From Candidatus Poribacteria bacterium (GTDB lineage: Bacteria; Poribacteria; WGA-4E; WGA-3G): a DNA stretch of 46,851 nt. The stretch covers positions 1,639 to 48,489 of the forward strand of contig JAAXHL010000146.1 of assembly GCA_012270865.1 (NCBI GenBank). The letters run 5' to 3'. Under the pieces are notes generated by a model that did not search any database, had not been told where the DNA came from, and worked only from the letters and a program-made list of their open reading frames with translations. Position 1 is the first letter of the stretch. The number at the start of each line of letters is the position of its first letter. The position numbers were made by a program, and so were the translations under genes. Shown piece by piece: positions 25,980 to 34,795 of the stretch.

Positions 25980-26801
25980 ATGCAGTACCGTACACTCGGT
26001 AAAACAGGACTCAGCGTATCAGAAGTCGGGTATGGCGGCGGTAGAGTCCGTCCAGAACACGACGCGGCATCGCTTGTTAAGATGCTTCACTACGCAATGG
26101 ACTGTGGTCTCAACTTTCTCGATACGGCTCCGGATTACGGGGGTGGTTATAGTGAGACCGTTATCGGTAAAGCTATCGCTGACCGTAGGGAATCGTGCAT
26201 CGTCGCTACGAAGACGGAGGCGTACGATCCAGACGGTATCCAAGCAGATGTAGCGGGTAGCCTCCAACGACTCGGCACAGACTACATCGATGTCCTACAA
26301 TTCCACGGTGGATGGTTCTATGCTGAAGAAACAGACCAAATCCTGAATCAGGGAGGATTGGAGACGTATCTTAAACTAAAAGCAGAAGGCACGGTTCGGT
26401 TCATCGGATTTTCTGCGGACGGTCCCTCTGGCGGCACTGAACAACTGATCGCAACAGGTGAATTTGATATGATACAGACCCACTATAATCTGATGTATCA
26501 GAGCACCTGTGATACTTTCGGTAGACGTGGCATCATTCCTGACGCTGTTGCCCAAGAGATGGGGATCGTGCTGATGCGTTCTACTACCAGCAACGCCTTC
26601 CAGAACCTCATGAAGCATTGCTTTCCGAATGAAATGGCGGACGTTGATGTAGACAGTTTTCTGCTGAACTATTCCCTCTCAAATCCGATGGTAAATGTGG
26701 CACTGATGAGTCTGCAAAGTATTGACGATGTGGATTGGACAAACGCCGTTTCGGACAATGTTGCGGCAAGATTGGACCTGCGAGCCATCCACGGTAGATA
26801 G
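25980..26801 (+). CDS. Aldo/keto reductase
   Basis: 273 residues. The AKR catalytic tetrad is complete: D48 and Y53 in FLDTAPDYGGG, K78 in VATKTEA, H109 in LQFHGGW. The protein lacks a few C-terminal elements of the longest AKRs but keeps GFSADGPSGG and the barrel. It is an NADPH-dependent reductase or sugar dehydrogenase, substrate unknown. AAGGAG lies 12 nt upstream of the ATG, a rather long spacing. It converges with the dipeptidase gene, 19 nt away. Confidence 0.9.
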   Translation: MQYRTLGKTGLSVSEVGYGGGRVRPEHDAASLVKMLHYAMDCGLNFLDTAPDYGGGYSETVIGKAIADRRESCIVATKTEAYDPDGIQADVAGSLQRLGTDYIDVLQFHGGWFYAEETDQILNQGGLETYLKLKAEGTVRFIGFSADGPSGGTEQLIATGEFDMIQTHYNLMYQSTCDTFGRRGIIPDAVAQEMGIVLMRSTTSNAFQNLMKHCFPNEMADVDVDSFLLNYSLSNPMVNVALMSLQSIDDVDWTNAVSDNVAARLDLRAIHGR

Positions 26802-26820
26802 TGATATCCAAACCCAGACT

Positions 26821-27894
26821 TTACCCGCATGCTGCTTCAAAGACGCGTAGATGGTTCTCACCGAGTACTTTTCGTATATCGTCATCGGAGTAACCGCGTT
26901 CGCTTAACCCTTCCGCGATTTTGATGAATTCGCTGGCATCTTTAAGTAAATCTCCGCCGCCATCAAAGTCCGAACCGATACCGACGTGGTCGATGCCTGC
27001 GATGTCAATAGCGTAAGCGATGTGGTTTAGCAGCTGCGCCAACGGTGGCATTTTCTGCCAACCGTCTATCGTGAGGAATCCTGGAACGAAAGTGATGCCG
27101 ACAACACCGCCGTTAACCGATAAGGCTTTCAGTTGTTCGTTACTCAAGTTCCGTGAATGCCGACACAAGGTCTTGCAGTTGCTATGGGATGCGATGACTG
27201 GAGCGTCTGAGATCTCCAGAACATCCCAAAACCCACGCTCGCTGATATGTGAAACATCGACTAACATTCCGAGACGGTTCATCTCTTTGACTAACGCCAT
27301 ACCGAACCGAGTCAAGCCGCCGCCCATATCCTCTTCATCGTTCCCTGTTGATGCCCACGTGTTCAAGTTATGTGTTAAACCGATGGATCGGACTCCGAGC
27401 AGATAGAGTGAACGCAGAATATTCAGGCTCCGTTCAACTGCTTCGCTGTTTTCGATAACAAGGACCGCCGCGAGTTTACCGGCTGCTTTCGCTTCACGAA
27501 TATCACTCGCCTTGCGAGCGATGCATAAGTCGTCAGTATTCGCCGTCACCTCTTCGTTAAACCAACCGAAAGCGTCCAATGCGTAAGCAAGATGGTTCTT
27601 CCATGCGCGCGTCACATCGACAGCAAAGAAAGCGGCATCAATTCCACCTTGTCGCATTTTTGGAATGTTGAGTTGAATACCAATCGCTTCTTCTTCAGGC
27701 GGCACGCGACCGCGGAGATAGGTGATAGTGCCGACGGGATCCATCGGGTTTTGGACGTTTTCATCAGCAAAACTGACGTTCCCGTGACGAATGTGTGCCA
27801 CAATTGCATCGTTATGCGAATCAATCACGAGTGCCTGCTTATGCAGTTCTGAGATTCGCTTATCTGTCTGTTTTTCTCTGTTTTTCTGTTCCAT
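26821..27894 (-). CDS. Membrane dipeptidase family protein (peptidase M19)
   Basis: 357 residues from the ATG at 27894 (GAGG just upstream). A TTG at 27903 is possible but less likely. M19 zinc-site motifs are present in order: IDSHNDA (H27, D29), the bridging glutamate in VIENSEAVE, VDVSHISERGFWD, IASHSNCK and GIGSDFDGGG. The family hydrolyses dipeptides or beta-lactam-like amides. There is no signal peptide, so it is probably cytoplasmic. It lies 12 nt after the G1P-dehydrogenase-like gene, in the same operon. Confidence 0.92.
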   Translation of the reverse strand: MEQKNREKQTDKRISELHKQALVIDSHNDAIVAHIRHGNVSFADENVQNPMDPVGTITYLRGRVPPEEEAIGIQLNIPKMRQGGIDAAFFAVDVTRAWKNHLAYALDAFGWFNEEVTANTDDLCIARKASDIREAKAAGKLAAVLVIENSEAVERSLNILRSLYLLGVRSIGLTHNLNTWASTGNDEEDMGGGLTRFGMALVKEMNRLGMLVDVSHISERGFWDVLEISDAPVIASHSNCKTLCRHSRNLSNEQLKALSVNGGVVGITFVPGFLTIDGWQKMPPLAQLLNHIAYAIDIAGIDHVGIGSDFDGGGDLLKDASEFIKIAEGLSERGYSDDDIRKVLGENHLRVFEAACG

Positions 27895-27906
27895 AGTCCT
27901 CAAGTT

Positions 27907-28938
27907 TTAATCCATTACGGTTTGTATCGTTCGTTCGGCTATATCAGGTGTAATCCGTAACGTTGTCGCGACAGTGTACGGCAGTTCATGTTGCTCAACG
28001 TAATCGGATAAATTGACAAGCGTTTCAACAATTGTCTCGCGGGCGATAGCTGTCGGACGATAGTTAATCTGCAAACGCTCTAATGTATCACGGTATTGCG
28101 TCCACGGTTGTGATTGCAGTGCAGCCATTAGTAAAATACCGAGTCCGACCAGTTCACCGTGTAAAATCTTTCCAATGCTTGCTTGTGGTAAATAATTTTC
28201 AATAGCATAGACAAAATGGTGTTCACTTCCTTCTTCAACACGGCTATGTCCGCATAGATTACAGAGTTGTACCTCCATACAGAGTAAATCGAGTAGAATT
28301 TTCAATCCTGTAGGTGTACCGTTGCCGATCTCTGTTGCGTTTTCCAGAAGCGTTTGGAGAAGAGTCTGCCCTATAGCGATTGTCTGTGGTGTAATCTGTT
28401 GACCAGAAGGGTTTGCGCCCATCTCCTCTGCTTTTTGCCAGTCCCAAAGTGCTGTTGCAATTGAGAGGACATCCGCTGCCCCGCTGGCTCGCATTGTAGT
28501 TGGAGCGTTGCCCAACATATCCATATCTATGATAACAGTATCTGGTGTTTTCGTAGGAAGATAGCGGACACATCCATTTTCTCTAACACCTGTTGCATCT
28601 GTGAGAAAAGCATCCGTTGACAAGATAGTCGGTAGCGCGATTAATGGCAATCCATTTGCGGAGGCAACGTACTTAGCAGTATCGATTGCCAAACCGCCGC
28701 CAATTCCGTAAACGACTTCGCCTTTACACATTTCGGCAAGCGTCGCCATAGCCGCCTCTGTGTTACCCGTAACGTAGATAAGTTGGGACGGATTTATACC
28801 GATACCTTTAACCACCTGCCATGCAGGTTCTGTGGTCAAAACGATTGCCTCGTGCCGTTCTTTAACATCGGCAAACGCGCATCTCACAATGTATGGCAAT
28901 CGTCCAATTCTTTCGTCATAGCAACCATTTAACAACAT
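27907..28938 (-). CDS. sn-glycerol-1-phosphate dehydrogenase-like protein (iron/zinc ADH superfamily)
   Basis: 343 residues. GIGGGLAIDTAKY (78-90) is the NAD(P)-binding loop, and STDAFLTDATGVRENG (107-122) is typical of the G1PDH/AraM branch. Metal ligands fit D156 (SGAADVLS), H240/H241 (EEGSEHHF) and H260 (LHGELVG). G1PDH makes the archaeal-type glycerophosphate backbone, and bacterial AraM homologues exist in Bacillus. Whether this one makes G1P or acts on another polyol phosphate is open. SD GAGGA lies 5-6 nt upstream. It is co-transcribed with the dipeptidase. Confidence 0.82.
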   Translation of the reverse strand: MLLNGCYDERIGRLPYIVRCAFADVKERHEAIVLTTEPAWQVVKGIGINPSQLIYVTGNTEAAMATLAEMCKGEVVYGIGGGLAIDTAKYVASANGLPLIALPTILSTDAFLTDATGVRENGCVRYLPTKTPDTVIIDMDMLGNAPTTMRASGAADVLSIATALWDWQKAEEMGANPSGQQITPQTIAIGQTLLQTLLENATEIGNGTPTGLKILLDLLCMEVQLCNLCGHSRVEEGSEHHFVYAIENYLPQASIGKILHGELVGLGILLMAALQSQPWTQYRDTLERLQINYRPTAIARETIVETLVNLSDYVEQHELPYTVATTLRITPDIAERTIQTVMD

Positions 28939-29022
28939 TAGAATCCTCTGGTCTTAATTCATAGACAACGGTCGTTCAATGAGATAAATCTGTAGCACCG
29001 AAAAAATGGTGCTTCGGAAGTG

Positions 29023-29051
29023 TTGACAATTTTTGTATATCCATATATATT
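29023..29051 (+). promoter_or_regulatory. Sigma-70 promoter of the PP2C gene
   Basis: TTGACA, 17 nt, TATATT, close to consensus. An AGCACC/GGTGCT inverted repeat (28994-29013) lies just upstream of the -35 and could be an operator. The leader is 140-220 nt depending on which start is used. Confidence 0.68.
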
Positions 29052-29280
29052 ATTCAAGCCAAATATACAGAGTGCCATTTATAATGAAATTGAAGACTTA
29101 TTATGCCATTTTTCAGGCGAATTTTGAAACCGAAATTTGATTTATATCGTTTTTTGATGTAGTTGACATTCTAAGAAAAGTGAGTGGTTCTCCTGAATGA
29201 AATTTGGCACCTCCCAAGATATAGCGCGCGACAAGTCTTCTTATTTTCTTAACGATAAGCAGCTCGGACGATACAAAAAA

Positions 29281-30015
29281 ATGCAATTTGCAGTAAAAAC
29301 GGATACAGGCAAGATCCGCGATAGGAACGAAGACCTATACTATTTCGATGCGCAGCTCCAGTTGTTTGCGATCGCTGATGGTATGAGCGGACACGAACGC
29401 GGTGATATCGCGAGTCGCATTGCTCTTGAAGTTATTCAGGAGTGGGTAGAAACCCAAGCATCTCCGCAGATCGATTTAGGACCTATGAAAAGACTTGGCG
29501 TTCTGCGCGATCTCGCAGAGGAGGCGAATCAGCGGATCTATACCTCTGTTGAGAGCGAGAATAAAGGTCGCGGAATGGGCACTACGCTCACTGCCGGTTT
29601 TATTACGTTCAGTTACCTCGCCTACGTTCATGTTGGTGATAGTAGGCTCTATGTTCTACGCGATGAAAGACTGACACAGATAACAACAGACGACTCCATG
29701 GTTCAAAAAATGGTCGAAAAAGGTGAGATAACGCCTGAAGAGGGACGGGTCCATGAGAAACGGAACATCATCACACAGGCGATCGGTTTGAAACCGACAG
29801 TTCCTGTCAGTGCTGATGCCTACCCACTTGTTCCCGGAGACATCGTTCTTGCCTGTACCGACGGTTTGCACGACCTAATTATTGATGATAGCGAGATCGC
29901 AGACATTATTTTGCAGGCTTCAGACCTCCAAGAAGCGTCTGAGAATCTCGTCAACAAAGCCCTCGATTATGGCGGCACCGATAACGTCACTGTCTTACTC
30001 GTTGCTGTCGATTAA
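29281..30015 (+). CDS. PP2C-family Ser/Thr protein phosphatase (PrpC/Stp-like)
   Basis: 244 residues from the ATG at 29281, where bacterial PP2Cs normally begin (MQFAVKTDTGKIRDRNED). An ATG at 29197 would add 28 residues, and neither has a strong SD. Metal-binding motifs are RDRNED, AIADGMSGHERGDIAS, CTDGLHDLI and GGTDNVTVLL, with GMGTTL and VGDSRLY between them. It removes phosphate from Ser/Thr residues, usually opposing a PASTA or Hanks kinase. No kinase gene is in the window. It is convergent with rsfS. Confidence 0.92.
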   Translation: MQFAVKTDTGKIRDRNEDLYYFDAQLQLFAIADGMSGHERGDIASRIALEVIQEWVETQASPQIDLGPMKRLGVLRDLAEEANQRIYTSVESENKGRGMGTTLTAGFITFSYLAYVHVGDSRLYVLRDERLTQITTDDSMVQKMVEKGEITPEEGRVHEKRNIITQAIGLKPTVPVSADAYPLVPGDIVLACTDGLHDLIIDDSEIADIILQASDLQEASENLVNKALDYGGTDNVTVLLVAVD

Positions 30016-30085
30016 TCAATTTGCGCCTATTTTTCCCCACAGCTTGCCAAATATCCTCGGCAGACCTATAGTCCACCGATATCCA

Positions 30086-30541
30086 CTACGTATCCGACTC
30101 GCTTTCTGTCTGTTCTCCAAAGACTAAGGTGCTATCTGGGTCTAATTCTTCTTCGATTGCTTCTATATGTGCAGGGATTGTTAGTTCTGGCAGTTCGATC
30201 TGTTCGGCTTCAGCCCATAACCGTTCGAGGTTATAATAGGCGCGTCTTTCAGAAAGAAAGATGTGGACGACAAAATCGACGTAATCTAAGAGTATCCAAT
30301 CCGCCTTACGTTCCCCTTCTTGATGCCAGGGTTTCTGTTCCCAGTTGTTTTCAAGTTCTTCGAGAACGGCTTGTGAAATACCTTCAACCTGAATGTCGGA
30401 GGCACCGCTGAAGATTGCGAAAAAGTCTGTGAAGCCGTCGAGTTCACGTAAATCGAGAATAACGCCATCTTCGGCGCGGCGGCTCATCGCTGCCGAGGCT
30501 GCTGCTTTCACTATATCTAATGTATTTGTTTCTGTTCTCAT
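30086..30541 (-). CDS. rsfS: Ribosomal silencing factor RsfS (Iojap family)
   Basis: 151 residues. The core KAAASAAMSRRAEDGVILDLRELDGFTDFFAIFSGAS is the RsfS domain, followed by KADWILLDYVDFVVHIF and YYNLERLWA. It binds ribosomal protein uL14 and blocks subunit joining in starvation. A roughly 40-residue acidic C-terminal tail extends beyond the usual 105-120 residues. GAGGAA lies 7 nt before the ATG. It is the last gene of the nadD-yqeK-rsfS type cluster. Confidence 0.95.
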   Translation of the reverse strand: MRTETNTLDIVKAAASAAMSRRAEDGVILDLRELDGFTDFFAIFSGASDIQVEGISQAVLEELENNWEQKPWHQEGERKADWILLDYVDFVVHIFLSERRAYYNLERLWAEAEQIELPELTIPAHIEAIEEELDPDSTLVFGEQTESESDT

Positions 30542-30553
30542 TATAAAATTCCT

Positions 30554-31156
30554 CTATTTCTCAACATACGCCAACGTACTGTTGTAGGTATGAAGTGTAT
30601 TCGGATGGATCATGACACCTTTTTCAAGGAGATGTTCAATCTTGGCATGAGCAACGTGATGGACGGCACGCACCAAATCCGTGTATGCGAATTTGCGGAC
30701 TAAATCGACTGTCCTGTGTGTCCGTCTGGGTTCCGCAAAGTCTGCTACATATAAGATTCGTGAAATAATACCCATAGATGGATGTCCGGTTGTATGGTTC
30801 CGAATCGCTTCGAGTATCTCCAACTCGGTTACTGCGAACTTCTCGATAGCCAACTGTACACCGACGAGTGGATGCAGGAGCGACGGATTTATCTTTTCAA
30901 TCGGGTCCAAGCGAATTTCATAACAGCGGACTGCGTTATATAATTCCTTAGCGTTCATCCATTTTGCACTATCATGTAAAAGTGCCGCGAGACTTGCCTG
31001 CCAAGTGTCTGCTTTGTGGGTATTAGCTAAATCAACCGCCATCTCTTGTACGGCGAGCACGTGCTGAAGACGTTTTTTACTCAGTTTATCTGAAAGATAC
31101 TGCTGGATTTCGATTGATTTCGGGTGTGCCCGGAGTTCTGTGAGTGTCGTGTCCAT
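30554..31156 (-). CDS. yqeK: YqeK-like HD-domain hydrolase (symmetrical Ap4A hydrolase type)
   Basis: 200 residues. HD-domain ligands are visible: H32 in RLQHVLAVQEMA, H61-D62 in AALLHDSAKW, NHTTGHPSMG, then LYVADFAEPRR with the distal aspartate. YqeK proteins cleave diadenosine tetraphosphate to ADP. The order nadD, yqeK, rsfS is conserved in many bacteria, supporting the call. It ends 12 nt before the rsfS start. The first 20 residues are not part of the HD domain. Confidence 0.9.
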   Translation of the reverse strand: MDTTLTELRAHPKSIEIQQYLSDKLSKKRLQHVLAVQEMAVDLANTHKADTWQASLAALLHDSAKWMNAKELYNAVRCYEIRLDPIEKINPSLLHPLVGVQLAIEKFAVTELEILEAIRNHTTGHPSMGIISRILYVADFAEPRRTHRTVDLVRKFAYTDLVRAVHHVAHAKIEHLLEKGVMIHPNTLHTYNSTLAYVEK

Positions 31157-31176
31157 CGGATTTTAATCTATCTTCG

Positions 31177-31419
31177 TTAGTCTTTCTCGTCGTCAATGTC
31201 AATCCCTAATTTTGCCAATTCTGCGAGGAGTTCACGTTCGGTTTCAGACAGAATTGTGTCTGGTGATACCGTCCGAATAGCGTATTCCTCGTTAATCCAT
31301 TTTGAAAGGTCTGTTGCTTTACACCGTGCACTACAGAACGGAAAATTTTTCGGTAGAGGGGTCCCTTCTTCCCATACAAAATCATAAACTGTTCCGCACA
31401 TACTACATGTATGTTCCAT
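31177..31419 (-). CDS. yacG: YacG-like zinc-ribbon protein (DNA gyrase inhibitor family)
   Basis: 80 residues from the ATG at 31419 (AAGGA about 9 nt upstream). The frame extends to 31479 without a better start. Zinc ligands are C5-x2-C8 and C29-x3-C33 in FPFCSARCK. DLSKWINEEYAIRT then matches the YacG consensus (DLxxWxxxxYxI). In E. coli YacG binds GyrB and inhibits gyrase. The spacing between cysteine pairs is a little longer than in E. coli and a 30-residue acidic tail follows, so function is by homology only. Confidence 0.82.
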   Translation of the reverse strand: MEHTCSMCGTVYDFVWEEGTPLPKNFPFCSARCKATDLSKWINEEYAIRTVSPDTILSETERELLAELAKLGIDIDDEKD

Positions 31420-31497
31420 GTTTTTAAGGTCCTTGTCTTGAAAAGCGCGCTTTCCATACGAAGCGAAAGCATTGCGCAACCTGTTAAGGAAATCTCC

Positions 31498-31917
31498 TCA
31501 GGGACTGACAATGTGGCGTTGCTTCAGGGTTTCTATTTCTGCTTTGAGCGTCTCAATTTCTGCCCGTTGTAAGCTGTCTCGGATACTGCGCCTGTGTGCC
31601 AATATACCCCACACAGTTGCACCTATCGCAAGAATCGCTAAAGGTAAACCGATGCAGGCAATGATGATGTTATTTTGTCTGTCAAAATTCTTTTCAATCC
31701 TGTCAAAATTCTTTTCAACCCCCCCAAAACCCTTAACGACATTCTCTTTTAAATTCTGGAGGTCGGTTTTTATCACAAGGACATCTGCTTTGAGCTCAAA
31801 AACATCTGCTTTGAGCTCACGAACATCTGCTTTGAGTGTGTTATCCGCTTCTGACTGTGCATATAAAGGCAGCGCGATTGCATAAAGAAGTAGCAAGCAA
31901 AGTAAAATCGTTTTCAT
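31498..31917 (-). CDS. Small exported coiled-coil protein with one membrane segment
   Basis: 139 residues from the ATG at 31917 (AAGGAA 8 nt upstream). A signal peptide covers about 1-20. Then come three exact-period heptads LKADVRE, LKADVFE, LKADVLV, visible in the DNA as 21-bp repeats near 31787-31850. A longer coiled coil, a membrane helix (IIIACIGLPLAILAIGATVWGI, about 85-106) and a second coiled coil (ETLKAEIETLKQ) follow. No family is recognised. It sits inside the nadD-yacG-yqeK-rsfS cluster, an unexpected place for an envelope protein. Confidence 0.7.
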   Translation of the reverse strand: MKTILLCLLLLYAIALPLYAQSEADNTLKADVRELKADVFELKADVLVIKTDLQNLKENVVKGFGGVEKNFDRIEKNFDRQNNIIIACIGLPLAILAIGATVWGILAHRRSIRDSLQRAEIETLKAEIETLKQRHIVSP

Positions 31918-31963
31918 GGTGTCGTTCCTTATGTTCTGATGAATTTTAAACGGATATTTCCTG

Positions 31964-32563
31964 TTATTGATACAACCGATGCCGATGAATATAATTTTCG
32001 ACAGTTTCTGGAACAAGATACCGAATTGAGAGCCGGTTCCGAACACGTTCACGAATCGCTGTTGCGGATATATCCACACCGGTTACCGGGAAGGTCGTGA
32101 CCCGTTTTCGGACTTCCAGCGGCACTCGGTTCAGATCGTAATTCGGACGTGTCGTCGCAATCATAATACACTGTGCTAAGACCTCATCAAAGTCTCTCCA
32201 GACTTCATACTCGATGAGTGAATCCGCCCCGATGATCCAAGCCAATTCGGTCGTTTCTCCATAAAGTTTCTGTAGTGCTTTTAGCGTCTCGACAGTGTAA
32301 GACGGTCCGGCGCGCTCTAATTCTATCCGAGACACCTCAAAGTACGGATTCCCGACAATCGCTAAGAGTGCCATCTGATACCGATGTTCTGGTTCAATAA
32401 TATCGGCATCTGCGACTTTGTGTGGAGGTCTGGCGGAAGGGATAAACAATATCTTATCGTAACCTAATCCTACGCGGACCTGTTCAGCACTTAATAGGTG
32501 TGCGTAGTGGATCGGGTTGAATGTTCCACCCATCACAGCAATTCTTTGGGTTGTTTTCAGCAT
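31964..32563 (-). CDS. nadD: Nicotinate-nucleotide adenylyltransferase
   Basis: 199 residues. Nucleotidyltransferase signatures are MGGTFNPIHYAHLL (HxxH at 18-21), FIPSARPPHK near 40-49, and the C-terminal ISATAIRERV. SLIEYEVWRDFDE is the substrate loop. It adenylates nicotinate mononucleotide in NAD synthesis. It lies upstream of yqeK and rsfS in the classical order, with two small genes inserted. The SD is weak. Confidence 0.96.
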   Translation of the reverse strand: MLKTTQRIAVMGGTFNPIHYAHLLSAEQVRVGLGYDKILFIPSARPPHKVADADIIEPEHRYQMALLAIVGNPYFEVSRIELERAGPSYTVETLKALQKLYGETTELAWIIGADSLIEYEVWRDFDEVLAQCIMIATTRPNYDLNRVPLEVRKRVTTFPVTGVDISATAIRERVRNRLSIRYLVPETVENYIHRHRLYQ

Positions 32564-32682
32564 CAGAATATCGGAGTATCCAGTGAATGCGAACTCGATA
32601 ACGTATACCTCGTATCTGTCGTCTGTGCAGTTTAAAGTATACGGGTTTATACGAGAAAAGTCAATAGAAAAATCGAGGCGTT

Positions 32683-33450
32683 CTAACGTCCCTGGACGCG
32701 CGCCTTGTAGTCGTCATAACTCCGCTCAATCTGCTTTGCCGATTCTTCGGAACCGAGAAAATGTGAGCCTGTCAACACAACAGGTGGTTTCCCGCGTTCT
32801 GTCAGCAGTTCGGCAACACGGCATTTAATAGCGTTAACAATTGACAGTGTACCGATGCTGGACGTAGGTCCCACAGGGTATGCCAAATTCGGGATATCTA
32901 CGACTGCATCCCCCGGCGGATTGCAGTTGTCGATTGTTAAGTCAGCGATCTCAAAAAGTCGCTTGCCAGAGCTGTGTTTTGAGGTAGATGAACGGCTATG
33001 TGCGATGGAACTTACTGCGATGACAGGCAAACCCTGTTTTTTCGCACCCATCGCCATCTCTATAGGTAGGACGTTGGCTCCAGAATTCGAGAATACGATC
33101 ATAGAATCATGGGGACCAAAGGTGAAGTTACGTAAAATAACTTCTGCGTACCCTGAGATGTTTTCCAAAAAGAGTGCCTGGCGTTGCCCGTTACAACCGA
33201 CGACCTGATTATGATATGTGACCGCCAATTCCACGATCGGAAAGAATCCCGGAAAACTGCCATAGCGCGGAAACATCTCTTCGACCGCCATTCGGGAATG
33301 CCCGGAACCGAATAGGTAAACGAGACCGTCTTCTGCTATTGTCTCGGCGCATATATCGGAGGCTTGCGCAATCGCATCGGTTTGTGTCGCTTCAATCTGT
33401 TTCAAAATCTCTTGTGCTGTTCGTAGATAACGTAGATAGGAAATACTCAT
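32683..33450 (-). CDS. SIS-domain phosphosugar-binding protein (UPF0309-like)
   Basis: 255 residues. The SIS fold is recognised by YLFGSGHSRMAVEEMFPR (45-62) and IVFSNSGANVLPIEMAMGAKK, followed by VIAVSS. The closest match from memory is the UPF0309/sugar isomerase-like branch, in which GSGHS and FSNSG contact the phosphosugar. There is no glutamine amidotransferase or transcription-factor domain. The substrate is unknown. It is 119 nt upstream of nadD on the same strand, so possibly first gene of that operon. Confidence 0.82.
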   Translation of the reverse strand: MSISYLRYLRTAQEILKQIEATQTDAIAQASDICAETIAEDGLVYLFGSGHSRMAVEEMFPRYGSFPGFFPIVELAVTYHNQVVGCNGQRQALFLENISGYAEVILRNFTFGPHDSMIVFSNSGANVLPIEMAMGAKKQGLPVIAVSSIAHSRSSTSKHSSGKRLFEIADLTIDNCNPPGDAVVDIPNLAYPVGPTSSIGTLSIVNAIKCRVAELLTERGKPPVVLTGSHFLGSEESAKQIERSYDDYKARVQGR

Positions 33451-33571
33451 AATGTTTTGTCTGTTCCAACCTCAGTCGCTTAATTAGTGTGATTTGTTCA
33501 ATCCATATCGCCAAAATATCAATACCTATTGTATCACATTTTTGACCTATTCGCAATGCATTTTGGTAATA

Positions 33572-33617
33572 GTTGTCAGTACGGTTTTCTGCGAAAACCT
33601 TTCAGTTTCCAGTTAAC
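33572..33617. repeat. Dispersed repeat R (first copy)
   Basis: Reading the minus strand, GTTAACTG, then CTGAAAGGTTTTCG, then GAAAACCGTACTGACAAC. The same order of words recurs at 44317-44370 on the plus strand. It contains a GGTTTTC/GAAAACC hairpin. Confidence 0.55.
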
Positions 33618-33638
33618 AGTAACCCAAGTTGCTACTAA

Positions 33639-33749
33639 CAAACTTTAAAGGTTCAAGGAGGTTTTCACGCACTTTCCTCACTCCGTAGGAGTGCTATGTC
33701 TATAGAAACTTTTTGTGTAAGCGTGTTTTCCTCTGGATTTTAAAGTTTG
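33639..33749. repeat. 111-bp terminal-inverted-repeat element (MITE-like)
   Basis: Perfect 11-bp ends CAAACTTTAAA and TTTAAAGTTTG. Inside is a CACTCC-GTA-GGAGTG hairpin. No coding frame and no clear target-site duplication. It contributes sequence just upstream of the next gene's -10 region. Confidence 0.55.
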
Positions 33750-33757
33750 GAATCTGC

Positions 33758-33763
33758 TATAAT
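33758..33763 (+). promoter_or_regulatory. Putative extended -10 of the aldo/keto reductase operon
   Basis: TGC-TATAAT with no recognisable -35. It starts 9 nt after the end of the inverted-repeat element, leaving a leader of about 75 nt. Confidence 0.4.
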
Positions 33764-33844
33764 TTCCTTGTATGTTGTGGTATACCTATATATTCCAAAG
33801 GGCGCGATCTGTCTGCCCTGAAAGAAAAGGAAATTTGTTTGTAA

Positions 33845-34795
33845 ATGAAACATATAAAAATTCCGGGAGTTAGTAAAGATATCTCACATCTAATTTTGGG
33901 CACTATGTTGCTCTCACCTGTAAAATTCGATGATAGCACTGAGATGCTTGACGCATTTTTTGAAGTAGGTGGAAATGCTCTTGATACCGCACACATCTAT
34001 GGTGGCGGCGATAGTGAGATGTTAATCGGTCTCTGGATGCGACAACGCGGAAATCGGGACGAGGTGTTCCTTATTGGTAAAGGCGGACACCCGCAAGGTA
34101 GCGTACCACGCCCGCGTCTCTCCCCGGAAGAACTCAAAGCCGATCTTGATGAAAGTATTACACGACTCCGCACTAACTATATTGACCTCTATATGCTCCA
34201 TCGCGATGACCCTGGAATTCCTGTCAGGACTATTATTGATTATCTGAACGCGGAAATCGGTGCGGGACGTATTAGAGCTATCGCTGCTTCTAATTGGCAA
34301 CCGCAGCGCATTATTGAGGCGAACACGTATGCCGAAGAAAACGGACTGGCAGGGTTTGTCTCTTGTAGTAACAATATTAGTCTCGCCGTGCCGATGGAAC
34401 CGATGTGGGGTGGCTGCGTCTGTGTGGACGATGCTGCACGCGCATGGCATAAAGAGAGCCAGTTTCCGTTGATGCCGTGGTCATCTCAAGCGCGCGGTTT
34501 CTTTAGCGGCGCATTTACACCGGAGAACCGTGAAAACAGAGATATGGTGCGCGTCTATTACAACGATGAGAACTTTGAAAGACTCGCCCGCGCAAAGAAG
34601 TTAGGCGAAAAATATGGGTATTCCGCGATTCAGGTCTCTCTGGCATACTGTTTGCACATACCATTTCCAGTTTTTCCGGTTATCGGACCCGTAACGCTAA
34701 CTGAATTGGATTCTTCCCTCGGAGCGAGGACGCTTGAACTCTCCGAGGCTGAGGTGGCGTGGCTCAACTTAGAAACGGAGGCTAACCCCCTATGA
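33845..34795 (+). CDS. Aldo/keto reductase
   Basis: 316 residues, typical AKR length. The tetrad is D47 and Y52 in ALDTAHIYGGGDSE, K79 in LIGKGGH, H119 in MLHRDD. GRIRAIAASNWQP and the C-terminal FPVIGPVT are usual family stretches. Substrate unknown. Its stop TGA (34793-34795) overlaps the ATG of the two-UGA gene that follows (ATGA). UGA is thus used as an ordinary stop here, and the next gene is translationally coupled. Confidence 0.9.
   Translation: MKHIKIPGVSKDISHLILGTMLLSPVKFDDSTEMLDAFFEVGGNALDTAHIYGGGDSEMLIGLWMRQRGNRDEVFLIGKGGHPQGSVPRPRLSPEELKADLDESITRLRTNYIDLYMLHRDDPGIPVRTIIDYLNAEIGAGRIRAIAASNWQPQRIIEANTYAEENGLAGFVSCSNNISLAVPMEPMWGGCVCVDDAARAWHKESQFPLMPWSSQARGFFSGAFTPENRENRDMVRVYYNDENFERLARAKKLGEKYGYSAIQVSLAYCLHIPFPVFPVIGPVTLTELDSSLGARTLELSEAEVAWLNLETEANPL

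Noticed and set aside
29023..29196. PP2C start at 29197
   Set aside because: It adds 28 residues not seen in bacterial PP2Cs and has no better SD than 29281. Kept only as an alternative.
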